Shown here one piece after another: positions 28,344 to 37,912 of a stretch of 64,000 nucleotides of DNA. Each line of letters opens with the position of its first letter. Within the stretch, counting starts at the first letter, position 1. A model generated the notes under the pieces. That model did no database searches, had not been told where the DNA came from, and was given only the letters and a program-made list of their open reading frames with translations. The position numbers and the translations under genes were made by a program. Source of the DNA: Dickeya oryzae (lineage in GTDB: Bacteria; Pseudomonadota; Gammaproteobacteria; Enterobacterales; Enterobacteriaceae); assembly GCF_009372235.1 (NCBI RefSeq), contig NZ_ML762920.1:837298-901297 (forward strand), in the 5' to 3' direction.

Positions 28344-30566
28344 ATGATCATCGTGCAACAGAACGTCACAACCAGTCTGCGGCGGGTTATCTATAACAGT
28401 AGTTGGCTGTATAACCTGCGGATTCTGATAGCACTCAGTGGTGTGGCGATAGTGCCCTGGTGGCTTGGGGTCTCGACCAGCACCATCCCGCTAACACTGG
28501 GCGTGGTGGCCGCGGCGTTGACTGACCTTGATGACCGTTTATCCGGCCGTCTGTTCAATCTGATCATTACACTCGCCTGTTTTCTGGTCGCCTCCGTATC
28601 GATAGAACTGCTCTATCCACATCCCTGGTTATTCGCCATTGGACTGGCTGGCTCAACCTGGAGCTTTATCCTGCTAGGGTCGTTAGGGCAGCGCTATGCC
28701 ACTATTGCCTTTGGCGCACTGCTGATCGCCATCTACACCATGCTGGGTATATCACTGTACAGCGACTGGTATCAGCAGCCGTTTTTACTGTTGCTGGGGG
28801 CACTGTGGTATAACCTGCTGACACTGCTCGGTCATCTGCTGTTTCCCATTCGCCCGTTGCAGGACAACCTGGCCCAATGCTACCAGCAGTTGGCTCACTA
28901 TCTGGAAATCAAATCCAATCTGTTTGACCCCGACCTTGATGACAGTGACCAACCGCTGATTGATGTTGCCATGGCTAATGGCCAGTTGGTTGATACGCTC
29001 AATCGGGCCAAAGCGTCGTTACTCACCCGGCTGCGTGGCGATCGCGGTCAACGCGGCACCCGACGCACACTGCATTACTATTTTGTCGCGCAAGACATTC
29101 ATGAGCGGGCCAGTTCAGTGCACATCCAGTATGAGCAACTGCGGCATATGCTGCGCTACAGCGATGTGCCTTTCCGGTTTCAGCGCCTGCTGTTTATGTT
29201 ATCCCGTGCCTGCCAGCAAGTATCACAGTCCATTTTATTGCAGCAGAAATACCAGCACGATCATCGAATCGAGCGGGCCTTTTCTCACCTCCACGCCGCT
29301 ATCGACAGGCTGGCTGCTCAAGGGGTAGAAACGTTATACATCAAAGCGCTACGCTATCTCCTCAATAACCTGCAAGCGATTGACGCCCAGCTCATCAATA
29401 TTCAGTCAGAACAAACGCTTGAACGCCACAATCATCGCCTGTCGGTCGAAAGTCGGTTATCGGATGATAAAATTACCGGCTGGAGCGATATCCGTTTGCG
29501 CATCAGTCGCCATCTCACGACACAATCGTCACTGTTTCGTCATGCGGTGCGCATGTCGCTGGTGCTGTGTGTCGGCTATGGGATTATTCAGTTTACCGGT
29601 TTGCACCACGGTTATTGGATCCTGCTGACCAGTCTGTTTGTTTGCCAGCCTAACTATAATGCCACTCGCCGGCGTCTGGCATTGCGTATCCTCGGGACGC
29701 TGGGCGGGGTGCTGATTGGGGTGCCACTGCTGTACATCGTGCCGTCACTGGAAGGACAACTGGCGCTGATTGTTATCAGTGGGGTGCTATTCTTCGCGTT
29801 TCGCACGGTGCAATACGCTCAGGCCACGCTATTTATCACCTTGCTGGTGTTGATGTGTTTCAATCTACTGGGGGAAGGCTTGGAAGTCGCAATCCCCAGA
29901 GTCGTCGACACGTTGCTGGGTTGTGGTATTGCCTGGGCAGCGGTCAGTTTTATCTGGCCAGACTGGCGATTCCGCGGCCTGCCTGCGGTGATCAATAAAG
30001 CGATGGGCATGAATTGCCGCTATCTCGATGCCATTATGGTGCAATACCATCAGGGCAAAGATAACGGACTGTCTTACCGAATCGCCCGGCGTGACGCCCA
30101 CAATAGTGATGCGGAACTGGCCTCGGTGGTGTCCAATATGTCGGCTGAGCCGCATGCCCGGCCGGGTTCACTGGAAAACGCCTTCCGGCTGATGTGCCTC
30201 AACCATACATTGCTGGGATATATCTCCACGCTGGGAGCGCACCGGGAACATATTCAGTCGACTGAAACATTGCAATTGCTGAACGACGCGGTTTGTTACG
30301 TCGATGATGCACTTCATCAGGACAGTCGTGAGCAGAAGGACAATCGTGACCAGACGGCGTTGGATAAAGAACTGGAAGCACTGAAACACCGCATTCAGAG
30401 TCTGTCGCCGGAGCAGGACAGTCAGGAACAGCTGGTATTACAACAGATTAACCTGATAATCGGCCTGCTACCGGAACTGACGCAACTGAAAAACCAGATG
30501 ATTGCTGAAGAAAATCGACCGCAGGAACCGATGCATCGGAATCGACAACAGACCTCTGCCCACTAA
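28344..30566 (+). CDS. yccS: FUSC-family membrane protein YccS
   Basis: A 740-residue inner-membrane protein of the YccS/FUSC (aromatic-acid-exporter-like) family. The N-terminal half has about six helices (residues 20-150), then a cytoplasmic helical region. A second helix group starts at LFRHAVRMSLVLCVGYGIIQ, followed by the FUSC motif GYWILLTSLFVCQPNYNATRRR (two blocks, residues about 395-440). A charged C-terminal tail is rich in Gln and Asp. The ATG at 28344 has AGGA only 3 bases upstream, so a GTG at 28353 is possible. It overlaps sxy by 4 bases at the stop codons. Confidence 0.9.
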   Translation: MIIVQQNVTTSLRRVIYNSSWLYNLRILIALSGVAIVPWWLGVSTSTIPLTLGVVAAALTDLDDRLSGRLFNLIITLACFLVASVSIELLYPHPWLFAIGLAGSTWSFILLGSLGQRYATIAFGALLIAIYTMLGISLYSDWYQQPFLLLLGALWYNLLTLLGHLLFPIRPLQDNLAQCYQQLAHYLEIKSNLFDPDLDDSDQPLIDVAMANGQLVDTLNRAKASLLTRLRGDRGQRGTRRTLHYYFVAQDIHERASSVHIQYEQLRHMLRYSDVPFRFQRLLFMLSRACQQVSQSILLQQKYQHDHRIERAFSHLHAAIDRLAAQGVETLYIKALRYLLNNLQAIDAQLINIQSEQTLERHNHRLSVESRLSDDKITGWSDIRLRISRHLTTQSSLFRHAVRMSLVLCVGYGIIQFTGLHHGYWILLTSLFVCQPNYNATRRRLALRILGTLGGVLIGVPLLYIVPSLEGQLALIVISGVLFFAFRTVQYAQATLFITLLVLMCFNLLGEGLEVAIPRVVDTLLGCGIAWAAVSFIWPDWRFRGLPAVINKAMGMNCRYLDAIMVQYHQGKDNGLSYRIARRDAHNSDAELASVVSNMSAEPHARPGSLENAFRLMCLNHTLLGYISTLGAHREHIQSTETLQLLNDAVCYVDDALHQDSREQKDNRDQTALDKELEALKHRIQSLSPEQDSQEQLVLQQINLIIGLLPELTQLKNQMIAEENRPQEPMHRNRQQTSAH

Positions 30567-31192
30567 TTCAGTCTGGGTGGTCTCAACGTACGAGGGCTGG
30601 CCTTCTCGAACCATTCAAGCAATTCGCTGCGTATGCCTTGCGGCAGCGCAGCCTGATGCACACCACAAATCGCACCGGCCAATGCCAGCAGTACATTCAC
30701 ACTCAGATTCTGACTGATGGTGCGCAGTTTAAGGTAGCTGGTTTTTGCGCCAAGTCGGTGTAGCTCATCGATATTCCTAATGCCGACCTTCCAGAGTAAC
30801 CGCTCCAGATCATGATTGATATTGGGCAGGTCTTTTAGCCTGATACAACGCTTTCTGGCTGCTTTATCCTGGCGCGCGCCCTGCAACGATAATCGCGCCA
30901 GCTCCAGCAGCGCCGACTCATCCTGCCAGAGCGCCTCCGCAACCAAATAATAATTGAGCGGTACCGGCAAACCACGTTTGGTATAGATGAGTTTTGGCGC
31001 CTGCTCTTCGAGAAAAAACGCTTCGTTATGACGAGCCGCCCGCAAATAAAGTTCTCCGCCGGATACCAACGCGAAAATCACCCCATCCGCTGCAATGCTG
31101 TAGCCGCCAAACTGTGAGCGAGAGAAAATAGTTCCCAATGAGGAAAACACGGTTTTCGCCTGTAAAATCCTTTTTTCACATAGCTTTTTCAT
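30563..31192 (-). CDS. sxy: Competence regulator Sxy/TfoX
   Basis: Co-activator that works with CRP at CRP-S sites of competence genes. At 209 residues it has exactly the E. coli Sxy length. The TfoX N-terminal domain (LGTIFSRSQFGGYSIAADGVIFALVSGGELYLR) and the C-terminal helix-hairpin-helix-like domain (RLKDLPNINHDLERLLWKVGI, GAICGVHQAALP) are both seen. It lies between yccS and sulA as in E. coli. Confidence 0.94.
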   Translation of the reverse strand: MKKLCEKRILQAKTVFSSLGTIFSRSQFGGYSIAADGVIFALVSGGELYLRAARHNEAFFLEEQAPKLIYTKRGLPVPLNYYLVAEALWQDESALLELARLSLQGARQDKAARKRCIRLKDLPNINHDLERLLWKVGIRNIDELHRLGAKTSYLKLRTISQNLSVNVLLALAGAICGVHQAALPQGIRSELLEWFEKASPRTLRPPRLN

Positions 31193-31370
31193 TACTTATT
31201 CCTTGTATTGAATGTTTTTCCCTGTTTACCAAAGACATCCGTAACGGGAGCAATTAATTAAACACAGCAAAACCCGGTCTTCAAATACAAAACATGTCAT
31301 AGCGGCAATAACATGACGATTATGCGAAGTGCTTTCAGAAATTCCGGTTGATCTTTGCCCACACAAAAGA

Positions 31371-31390
31371 TACTGTACACCCATACAGTA
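31371..31390 (+). promoter_or_regulatory. LexA box (SOS box) of sulA
   Basis: TACTGTACACCCATACAGTA contains CTGT-N8-ACAG with both outer TA pairs of the consensus intact. It lies 21 bases before the sulA ATG, placing sulA under LexA/RecA SOS control. Confidence 0.95.
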
Positions 31391-31411
31391 TAACTGTGAG
31401 GTAAAGAAACT

Positions 31412-31906
31412 ATGCGTACTCAAACCATCCGTTCTCGTCATGTCTGCAATACGTCACGCCTGGGTCATAACGCGATGCCTCAAACCGCTTCCAGCGGCTT
31501 CATCAGCGAAATCGTCTATGGTGACGACCATCCCATGCTGACGCCATTACTGCTGCCGTTGTTGCAGCAATTGGGTACGCAATCACGCTGGCTACTTTGG
31601 CTTTCCCCACAGCAAAAACTTAGCCGCCTGTGGCTACAACAGACAGGATTACCACTGGAAAAGATGATCGAGCTTCATCGCCTCAATCCGGTATCAACTG
31701 TTGATGCGATGGAGAAGGCGTTAATGACGGGTAATTACAGCGCCGTACTATGCTGGCTGCCAGACGAACTGAATAATGAACAAAAAATGCGGCTGCAAAG
31801 AGCGGCACAGCACGGAAATACCTATGGATTTATCATGCGTCCAGAGGGAGAAACAATCACAAGACCCTTTTCCACACTAAAAATTCACTCAAGATTGTAT
31901 CATTGA
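31412..31906 (+). CDS. sulA: SOS cell division inhibitor SulA
   Basis: Binds FtsZ and stops septation during SOS; degraded by Lon. The 164 residues include the conserved core GFISEIVYGDDHPMLTPLLLPLLQQL, then SRWLLWLSPQQKLSRLWLQQ, and a C-terminus ending RLYH, where family Lon recognition depends on a terminal His. GAGGTAAAGAAACT precedes the ATG and a LexA box lies just upstream. It is followed by ompA, the usual neighbour. Confidence 0.95.
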   Translation: MRTQTIRSRHVCNTSRLGHNAMPQTASSGFISEIVYGDDHPMLTPLLLPLLQQLGTQSRWLLWLSPQQKLSRLWLQQTGLPLEKMIELHRLNPVSTVDAMEKALMTGNYSAVLCWLPDELNNEQKMRLQRAAQHGNTYGFIMRPEGETITRPFSTLKIHSRLYH

Positions 31907-32269
31907 ATGAATATTAGGATTTTTCTTACAGAGGTGTCGCCGGTTATCCATAGTCCGCGGAAACACAGCGCCGAACGTGTTATTGCGAAGTACTAATATT
32001 AAAAGACATCAAGGTAATCTGACAAAATCGTCCATTATTTGTTAGTAATTATGTATGAACGACTGATTTTTTCATGGTGTCTGTCACATCATACTTGTAA
32101 CTTTCTCACCACGTTGTAGACTTTAGCTCGCTGGAGTTGCCCTTCCATAATGTCAGTTCACTGGCAGCACGTAATTAGACCAAGGGCAATATCTCCGAGA
32201 AAGGATTTTAACCAAAGGCTAATTAGCTTACAGAGTTGATTGCCGATTTGGATGATAATGAGGCGTAAA
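31907..32269 (+). promoter_or_regulatory. ompA promoter and long 5' leader
   Basis: No gene is visible in these 363 bases. A promoter candidate TTGTAA (32095-32100), 16-base spacer, TAGACT (32117-32122) would start an RNA near 32129 with a ~141-base leader. E. coli ompA has a ~133-base leader that stabilises the message, so the layout agrees. AATGAGGCGTAAA is the ribosome site. The stretch before the promoter shows nothing I recognise. Confidence 0.5.
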
Positions 32270-33334
32270 ATGAAAAAAACAGCTATCGCGATTGCAGTGG
32301 CACTGGCTGGCTTTGCTACCGTAGCACAAGCCGCACCAAACGATAACACCTGGTACGCAGGTGGTAAACTGGGCTGGTCCCAGTACCACGATACCGGCCT
32401 GACCGGTAATGGCTACAACGCAACCAACGCTGCACAGAATCAACTGGGTGCTGGCGTATTCGGTGGCTATCAGGCTAACCAGTATCTGGGTTTTGAAATG
32501 GGTTATGACTGGCTGGGTCGTATGAAATATAACGGCGGCAATCATGGCAGTTTCAAAGCTCAGGGTATTCAACTGGCTGCTAAACTGAGCTATCCGATCA
32601 TTGACGATCTGGATATCTATACCCGTCTGGGTGGTTTTGTATGGCGTGCTGACAGCCGTGATAACACAGGTCCGAGCAATAATGACACTGGCGTTTCTCC
32701 GCTGGCTGCTGTGGGTGTTGAATACGCCATCACCAAAAACTGGGCAACCCGTCTGGATTACCAGTGGGTGAACAACATCGGTGACGCTGCTACCGTTGGT
32801 GGTCGTCCTGACAATGGTCTGCTGAGCGTGGGTGTTTCTTACCGTTTCGGTCAGGAAACTGCTGCTCCGGCTCCGGTTATTGCTCCGGCACCGGCTCCGA
32901 CCCCGGCTCCGGCTCCGGTTGTTCAGACCAAACGCTTCACCCTGAAGTCTGACGTTCTGTTCAACTTCAACAAAGCGACTCTGAAACCGGAAGGTCAGCG
33001 TTCTCTGGACCAGCTGTACACTCAGCTGAGCACTCTGGATCCGAAAGACGGTTCCGTAGTGGTTCTGGGCTTCACCGACCGTCTGGGTTCCGACCAGTAC
33101 AACCAGACTCTGTCTGCTAAGCGCGCACAGACTGTTGTTGATTACCTGGTTCACAAAGGCATCCCGTCTAACAAGATCTCCGCTCGTGGTATGGGTAAAG
33201 CCAACCCGGTTACCGGTTCTACCTGTGCTAACGTGAAAGCACGTGCAGCACTGATCGATTGCCTGGCTCCGGATCGTCGCGTAGAGATCGAAGTTAAAGG
33301 CATCAAAGACGTAGTGACTCAGCCTCAGGCTTAA
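32270..33334 (+). CDS. ompA: Outer membrane protein A
   Basis: Major outer-membrane beta-barrel that also binds peptidoglycan. From ATG 32270 the product is 354 residues, with a 21-residue signal peptide ending VAQA before APNDNTW. An eight-strand barrel (to about residue 195, ending GVSYRFGQ) is followed by a Pro/Ala-rich hinge (repeated PAPAP). The OmpA-like domain follows ([32 protein letters not shown]) with a Cys pair that forms the family disulfide. Codon use is strongly biased to CTG, GGT and GTT, as in highly expressed genes. The frame is open to 32240, but the ribosome site fixes the start. Confidence 0.97.
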   Translation: MKKTAIAIAVALAGFATVAQAAPNDNTWYAGGKLGWSQYHDTGLTGNGYNATNAAQNQLGAGVFGGYQANQYLGFEMGYDWLGRMKYNGGNHGSFKAQGIQLAAKLSYPIIDDLDIYTRLGGFVWRADSRDNTGPSNNDTGVSPLAAVGVEYAITKNWATRLDYQWVNNIGDAATVGGRPDNGLLSVGVSYRFGQETAAPAPVIAPAPAPTPAPAPVVQTKRFTLKSDVLFNFNKATLKPEGQRSLDQLYTQLSTLDPKDGSVVVLGFTDRLGSDQYNQTLSAKRAQTVVDYLVHKGIPSNKISARGMGKANPVTGSTCANVKARAALIDCLAPDRRVEIEVKGIKDVVTQPQA

Positions 33335-34034
33335 TTGCCACTGAGCATGCGTTAGCGGAAAAAGCGGTAGCCCTATAGATGATTCTATAGATTAACGTTA
33401 CCGCTGTTCCCTGCCAAAAAAACAGCCTCTGCTTACGCGGGGCTGTTTTTTTATTGGTGCCATTCAGTATTTTCATTCCCGCTTATGAGCCCCATATGAT
33501 TTGGAGTAGACCTATTTTCATAAGTGCACGTGTTTTCATGGCTCTACCCAGAATAATTCGAGTTGCATGACAACACGCACGCGTGTTGAACAACGCCATG
33601 CGTTGGCCCTTTAGGGCAAGGCTCGTTAGAGCCTTGCTGGCTCTTGCCATCTGAGGGTGAAAAACGTAGGTGGATTGTCCAGACTAGTCTCATAACTCAT
33701 ATCACTGTGATGATAAATATCATGGGAAAAAATAGCAGGTCATGCACAATTAAAATAAAAATGGAAATAGCAGCAGTAATATATTTACATTCCTCATCAG
33801 CTCACGGAAAAATTGCATTCACTGCAAGCTAAGCCATCAGCCGATTTTCATTAGCGTTCTTTTCAGCGCTGAGAGAAATATAAACAAGAGCTGACATAAC
33901 CTCGGTAATGCAGACTAAAAACAACGCTAACCTTACGATAAATAATATGGTTCACAAGCACGATGGTGGCGATCTGACTTGCTACCAGATCGCCCATGGC
34001 TATGCGGCTAGTGCACATCAAGCCATCTCCGGCT
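33335..34034. other. 700-bp gene-free region with a decayed intergenic repeat
   Basis: After the ompA terminator no coding gene is convincing; a 62-codon frame at 33644-33832 has no ribosome site or recognisable product. At 33551-33566 AATAATTCGAGTTGCA is the end sequence of an intergenic repeat I know from Yersinia, Serratia and Pectobacterium genomes, here followed by degenerate sequence with GCAACGCGTTGG-like remnants. At 33616-33637 GCAAGGCT/AGCCTTGC forms an 8-bp hairpin. The remainder to the aldo/keto reductase stop is AT-rich and unassigned. Confidence 0.5.
33416..33454 (+). terminator. ompA terminator
   Basis: AAAAAAACAGCC pairs with GGCTGTTTTTTT around a 13-base loop, a canonical intrinsic terminator about 80 bases after the ompA stop. 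A second hairpin (GCGGTAG...GTTACCGC) precedes it. Confidence 0.9.
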
Positions 34035-34997
34035 TCAGGCACTGGCGCTATTGAGTTGTTCAATCTCATGAGGCGTGAGCGCCAGTCGGGTGGCGCTTGC
34101 CAGTTCCGCAACCTGCTCTACCGAAGTCGCACTCACTATCGGTGACGTCACACCGGGACGCGCTATCAACCACGCCAGCGCAACCTGAGCAGGTGTGGTG
34201 TGATGAGCCTCGGCAATCTGATTCAATGCGTTCAAAATCGCCAGACCGCGCGGATTGAGATAATGTTCAATCACGCCCTGGCCACGGGCACTTTTTACCG
34301 CATCGGCTTTCGTGCGGTATTTGCCTGACAAAAAGCCGCTCGCCAGCGAGTAATAACCAATCACCCCTAACCCATTCGCCTTTACTACCGGTTCAAGCGT
34401 GGACTCATAATGCTGACGATCATACAGGTTGTATTCCGGTTGCAGCGTTTCATAACGCGCCAAATGGTTATCTCTGCTCACTTGTAGCGCTTGTGCCAGA
34501 CGCTCACCGTCATAGTTGGAAGCACCGATAGCACGCACCTTGCCTTCGCGAATCAACGCATCAAAAGCCGACAAAGTTTCCTCCAGCGGGGTGTGCTTAT
34601 CATCCTCATGCGACTGATAGAGGTCGATGTAGTCTGTTTGCAGGCGTCGCAGTGAATCTTCCACCGCCCGGCGGATATAAGCCGCCGATAATCCGTGCCG
34701 ATCACCGCCCATATTCTTGCCGACTTTAGTAGCAATAATGACACGATCGCGGTTTCCACGCAGTTTCAGCCAGTTACCGATTATGCTTTCCGATTCACCG
34801 CCTTTATTACCGGAAGCCCAGACGGAATACACATCGGCGGTATCAATAAAGTAGAGTCCCTGATCGAGCAAGGCATCCAGTACCCGAAATGAGGTTGGCT
34901 CATCAATAGTCCAGCCAAATACGTTGCCGCCAAAGGTCAGTAGCGGCACCCGAATTCCCGATTGTCCCAACTCACGTAACGCATCAGACGCAGGCAT
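34035..34997 (-). CDS. Aldo/keto reductase
   Basis: NADPH-dependent carbonyl reductase with a TIM barrel, 320 residues. The catalytic tetrad is visible as Asp52, Tyr57 (FIDTADVYS), Lys91 (IIATKVGK) and His130 (LYQSHED). GASNYDGERL and the C-terminal cofactor region VSPIV-like ATSVEQVAEL agree with the Tas/YajO-like branch. ATG 34997 is chosen because AGGAG lies 6 bases upstream; ATG 35003 would touch it. Substrate unknown; it stands alone and divergent from nupC. Confidence 0.92.
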   Translation of the reverse strand: MPASDALRELGQSGIRVPLLTFGGNVFGWTIDEPTSFRVLDALLDQGLYFIDTADVYSVWASGNKGGESESIIGNWLKLRGNRDRVIIATKVGKNMGGDRHGLSAAYIRRAVEDSLRRLQTDYIDLYQSHEDDKHTPLEETLSAFDALIREGKVRAIGASNYDGERLAQALQVSRDNHLARYETLQPEYNLYDRQHYESTLEPVVKANGLGVIGYYSLASGFLSGKYRTKADAVKSARGQGVIEHYLNPRGLAILNALNQIAEAHHTTPAQVALAWLIARPGVTSPIVSATSVEQVAELASATRLALTPHEIEQLNSASA

Positions 34998-35132
34998 TGT
35001 CATCTCCTTGTGCTTACATTTTCCCTACAACCAACATGCTGGCAGGGAACTTTCATCACAGCATTTTTCGGTCTGGCATGATGAAATATTGAGATATCTC
35101 CCAGACAGAAGCGAATGCTATGAGACCCACGC

Positions 35133-35162
35133 TTTAGTTTAGGTTATTTTCCGCGATATAAT
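35133..35162 (+). promoter_or_regulatory. Candidate nupC promoter
   Basis: A perfect TATAAT at 35157-35162 has a weak TTTAGT -35 hexamer 18 bases upstream. TATCAT at 35233-35238 is an alternative. I found no convincing CRP or CytR site, although the E. coli gene is controlled by both. Confidence 0.4.
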
Positions 35163-35252
35163 TCCGGTTTTGCGTCTTACGTCGCATTTTAGGCGCAATC
35201 GTTACATAAAATGACGACCAAAAATCGGCCCCTATCATAATTTGGAGCAAAC

Positions 35253-36434
35253 ATGTCCAACATTCTGCAATTTATCCTGGCCCTGATCGTTGTCGCCGGC
35301 CTGTCACTGCTGGTGTGCCGCGATCGCAAAAGCATTCGCGTCAGGTATATTGTTCAACTTTTAGTCATTGAAATTCTACTCGCCTACTTTTTCCTCTACT
35401 CCAGTGCAGGGCTGGGTTTCGTGACAGGGTTTGCGAGCTTGTTTGACAAACTGCTCGGCTTCGCCGGTGAAGGTACCACCTTCGTCTTTGGCAATATCGG
35501 TAACAACAGCTTTGTGTTCTTCCTCAAAGTGCTGTGCCCGATCGTGTTTATCTCTGCACTGATCGGTATTTTGCAGCACATCAGAGTACTGCCGTTCATT
35601 ATCCGATTGATCGGTACCGTTCTGTCCAAAGTTAATGGCATGGGCAAACTGGAGTCATTCAACGCGGTCAGCTCACTGATTCTTGGTCAGTCTGAAAACT
35701 TCATCGCTTACAAAGACATTCTGGGGCAGATGTCTGAAAAACGTATGTACACCATGGCAGCAACCGCCATGTCGACAGTATCCATGTCCATCGTCGGTGC
35801 CTACATGTCGATGTTGGACGCAAAATACGTGGTCGCGGCACTGGTGCTCAACATGTTCAGCACCTTTATCGTGTTGTCGCTCATCAACCCCTACGACACC
35901 AGTGAAGAAAAAGAACTGCACCTGAGCAATCTGCATGAAGGCCAGAGCTTTTTTGAAATGCTGGGTGAATACATTCTGGCCGGTTTCAAGGTGGCGGTTA
36001 TCGTCGCCGCGATGCTGATTGGTTTCATCGCGCTGATCGCTGGTATCAACGCACTGTTCAGCGCAGTATTTGGCCTGAGCTTCCAGGAAATTCTGGGTTA
36101 TGTGTTCTACCCGTTAGCCTGGGTGATGGGTATTCCGAAAGCCGAAGCGCTGCAGGTAGGCAGCATCATGGCCACCAAACTGGTATCCAACGAATTCGTC
36201 GCCATGATGGAATTGCAGAAAATAGCCGGTCAATTGTCACCACGCAGCGTAGGTATTCTGTCTGTCTTCCTGGTGTCGTTTGCCAACTTCTCATCGATTG
36301 GTATCGTTGCAGGGGCTATCAAAGGCCTGAACGAAGCACAAGGCAACACGGTTTCCCGCTTCGGTCTGAAACTGGTTTATGGTTCTACTCTGGTCAGCCT
36401 GCTGTCTGCCGCTATCGCCGGACTGGTGCTGTAA
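35253..36434 (+). CDS. nupC: Nucleoside transporter NupC
   Basis: Proton-driven concentrative nucleoside transporter of the inner membrane. The 393 residues have the CNT helices and are nearly identical to E. coli NupC over long blocks such as [37 protein letters not shown] and [16 protein letters not shown] (quoted separately). It is 7 residues shorter, through a gap in the [19 protein letters not shown] region. TTTGGAGCAAAC precedes the ATG. A strong terminator follows. Confidence 0.96.
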   Translation: MSNILQFILALIVVAGLSLLVCRDRKSIRVRYIVQLLVIEILLAYFFLYSSAGLGFVTGFASLFDKLLGFAGEGTTFVFGNIGNNSFVFFLKVLCPIVFISALIGILQHIRVLPFIIRLIGTVLSKVNGMGKLESFNAVSSLILGQSENFIAYKDILGQMSEKRMYTMAATAMSTVSMSIVGAYMSMLDAKYVVAALVLNMFSTFIVLSLINPYDTSEEKELHLSNLHEGQSFFEMLGEYILAGFKVAVIVAAMLIGFIALIAGINALFSAVFGLSFQEILGYVFYPLAWVMGIPKAEALQVGSIMATKLVSNEFVAMMELQKIAGQLSPRSVGILSVFLVSFANFSSIGIVAGAIKGLNEAQGNTVSRFGLKLVYGSTLVSLLSAAIAGLVL

Positions 36435-36480
36435 CGCGTTTGTCCTGATAGTGACACCGTGCTGACATACTCAGCACCAT

Positions 36481-36516
36481 TCCCCGGCGTTGAATGACGC
36501 CGGGGATTCTTTTTCT
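36481..36516 (+). terminator. nupC terminator
   Basis: TCCCCGGCGT and ACGCCGGGGA form a 10-bp stem with a TGAATG loop, followed by TTCTTTTTCT. It lies 46 bases past the nupC stop. Confidence 0.93.
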
Positions 36517-36539
36517 ACAAACCCTGACATATGTTCCAT

Positions 36540-36557
36540 ATTTCCTCCATTTTTGTC
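36540..36557 (+). promoter_or_regulatory. BaeR box upstream of mdtA
   Basis: ATTTCCTCCATTTTTGTC matches the BaeR consensus as I recall it from E. coli, TTTTTCTCCATDATTGGC, at 14 of 18 positions. It lies about 90 bases before the mdtA ATG, with TTTACA and TATTAT/TATATT hexamers between them. baeSR close the same operon, so this predicts positive autoregulation. Confidence 0.7.
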
Positions 36558-36646
36558 CTCCGTTAGCTGTTTACACTAGTATTATTATATTCAGTGTTTC
36601 ATGGGCTTATCTTAGCCTGTGCTGATTGGAGGTTCCGTCCATAACT

Positions 36647-37912
36647 ATGAACGCCGCTCGCTTATTTCGTTTCTTGATACTGCTTGTTGTCATTGCCGCG
36701 GCGTTTTTCGCCTGGCGTTATTTCCGCCCCTCACAATCAGATTCTGCCAACGAGGCAACAACCGCACAGCACGCATCACCTCAGGGACAAGGACAAAATC
36801 GTAGCGGCAGTGGACGACGCGGCTCTACCGCGCCACCGCCGGTGCAGGCCGCACTCTCCTCATCCTCTTCGGTGCCCTATTACCTCTCTGGTCTGGGGAC
36901 GGTTACCGCCGCCAATACCGTCACGGTCCACAGTCGCGTCAGCGGCCAGTTGATGGCTATCCACTTTCAGGAAGGGCAGCAAGTTAAGGAAGGCGAGTTA
37001 CTGGCAGAGATAGACCCGCGCCCGTTTCAGGTCGCACTGATACAAGCACAGGGGCAGTTGGCCAAAGATCAGGCATTGCTGGTCAATGCTCGCCAGGATT
37101 TAGTCCGTTACCAGCAGTTATCCAAAACCAATTTGGTGTCCGGCCAGCAACTGGATACGCAGGAATCGCTGGTGCGCCAATATGAAGCGACGGTGAAATC
37201 CGATCAGGGCGCTGTCGCCAGCGCACAATTGCAATTGGATTACAGCCGTATCACCGCACCGTTCAGCGGCCGCGTCGGCTTGCGTCAGATTGATATCGGT
37301 AACTACGTGACCAGTACTGACAACCTGTTGGTATTAACGCAAACCCATCCGATCGATGTGATATTCACCGTGCCGGAAAGCGATATCGCCACCGTACTGA
37401 AAGCACAGAAATCCGGCCAACCAGTCCCCGTTGAAGCCTGGGATCGAGGCAGTCAGCGCATTCTCTCTCAGGGGCGGCTGCTGAGTATGGATAACCAGAT
37501 AGACGCCACCACCGGCACTATCAAACTGAAAGCCCGCTTCGATAACACCGATGATGCGCTGTTCCCCAATCAGTTCGTCAACATCAAGATGAAAGTCGAT
37601 ACCCTGCAAAATGTGGTGATCGCCCCTTCAGCCGCAATTCAAATGGGTAACGAAGGGCACTTCATTTGGGTATTGAACGATAAAGATCAGGTTAGCAAGC
37701 ACATCATCACCACGGGGATTCAATACGGCCAGCAAACGGTGGTTTCCAACGGGCTGAATGCAGGCGAACGAGTGGTGACCGACGGGATCGACCGCCTGAC
37801 CGAAGGCGCTCGCGTTGAAGTGCTGGCACCTGCAGCCGCAGACAGCAAATCTACCGCCGGTGCCGAGAAGCCCCAGCATGAAAAATCTCAGCATAACGCG
37901 GAGAAATCCTGA
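36647..37912 (+). CDS. mdtA: Multidrug efflux periplasmic adaptor MdtA
   Basis: Membrane fusion protein linking the MdtBC pump to an outer-membrane channel. From ATG 36647 there are 421 residues: an N-terminal anchor helix (about 6-25), a Ser/Gly-rich linker, then lipoyl and coiled-coil blocks ([38 protein letters not shown]), and beta-barrel and membrane-proximal domains ([17 protein letters not shown]). GGAGG sits 14 bases before this ATG, farther than usual; no closer start codon fits. It overlaps mdtB by one base (TGATG). Confidence 0.94.
   Translation: MNAARLFRFLILLVVIAAAFFAWRYFRPSQSDSANEATTAQHASPQGQGQNRSGSGRRGSTAPPPVQAALSSSSSVPYYLSGLGTVTAANTVTVHSRVSGQLMAIHFQEGQQVKEGELLAEIDPRPFQVALIQAQGQLAKDQALLVNARQDLVRYQQLSKTNLVSGQQLDTQESLVRQYEATVKSDQGAVASAQLQLDYSRITAPFSGRVGLRQIDIGNYVTSTDNLLVLTQTHPIDVIFTVPESDIATVLKAQKSGQPVPVEAWDRGSQRILSQGRLLSMDNQIDATTGTIKLKARFDNTDDALFPNQFVNIKMKVDTLQNVVIAPSAAIQMGNEGHFIWVLNDKDQVSKHIITTGIQYGQQTVVSNGLNAGERVVTDGIDRLTEGARVEVLAPAAADSKSTAGAEKPQHEKSQHNAEKS

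Noticed and set aside
33644-33832. 62-codon ORF downstream of ompA
   Set aside because: No ribosome site, low-complexity composition and position inside a decayed region.
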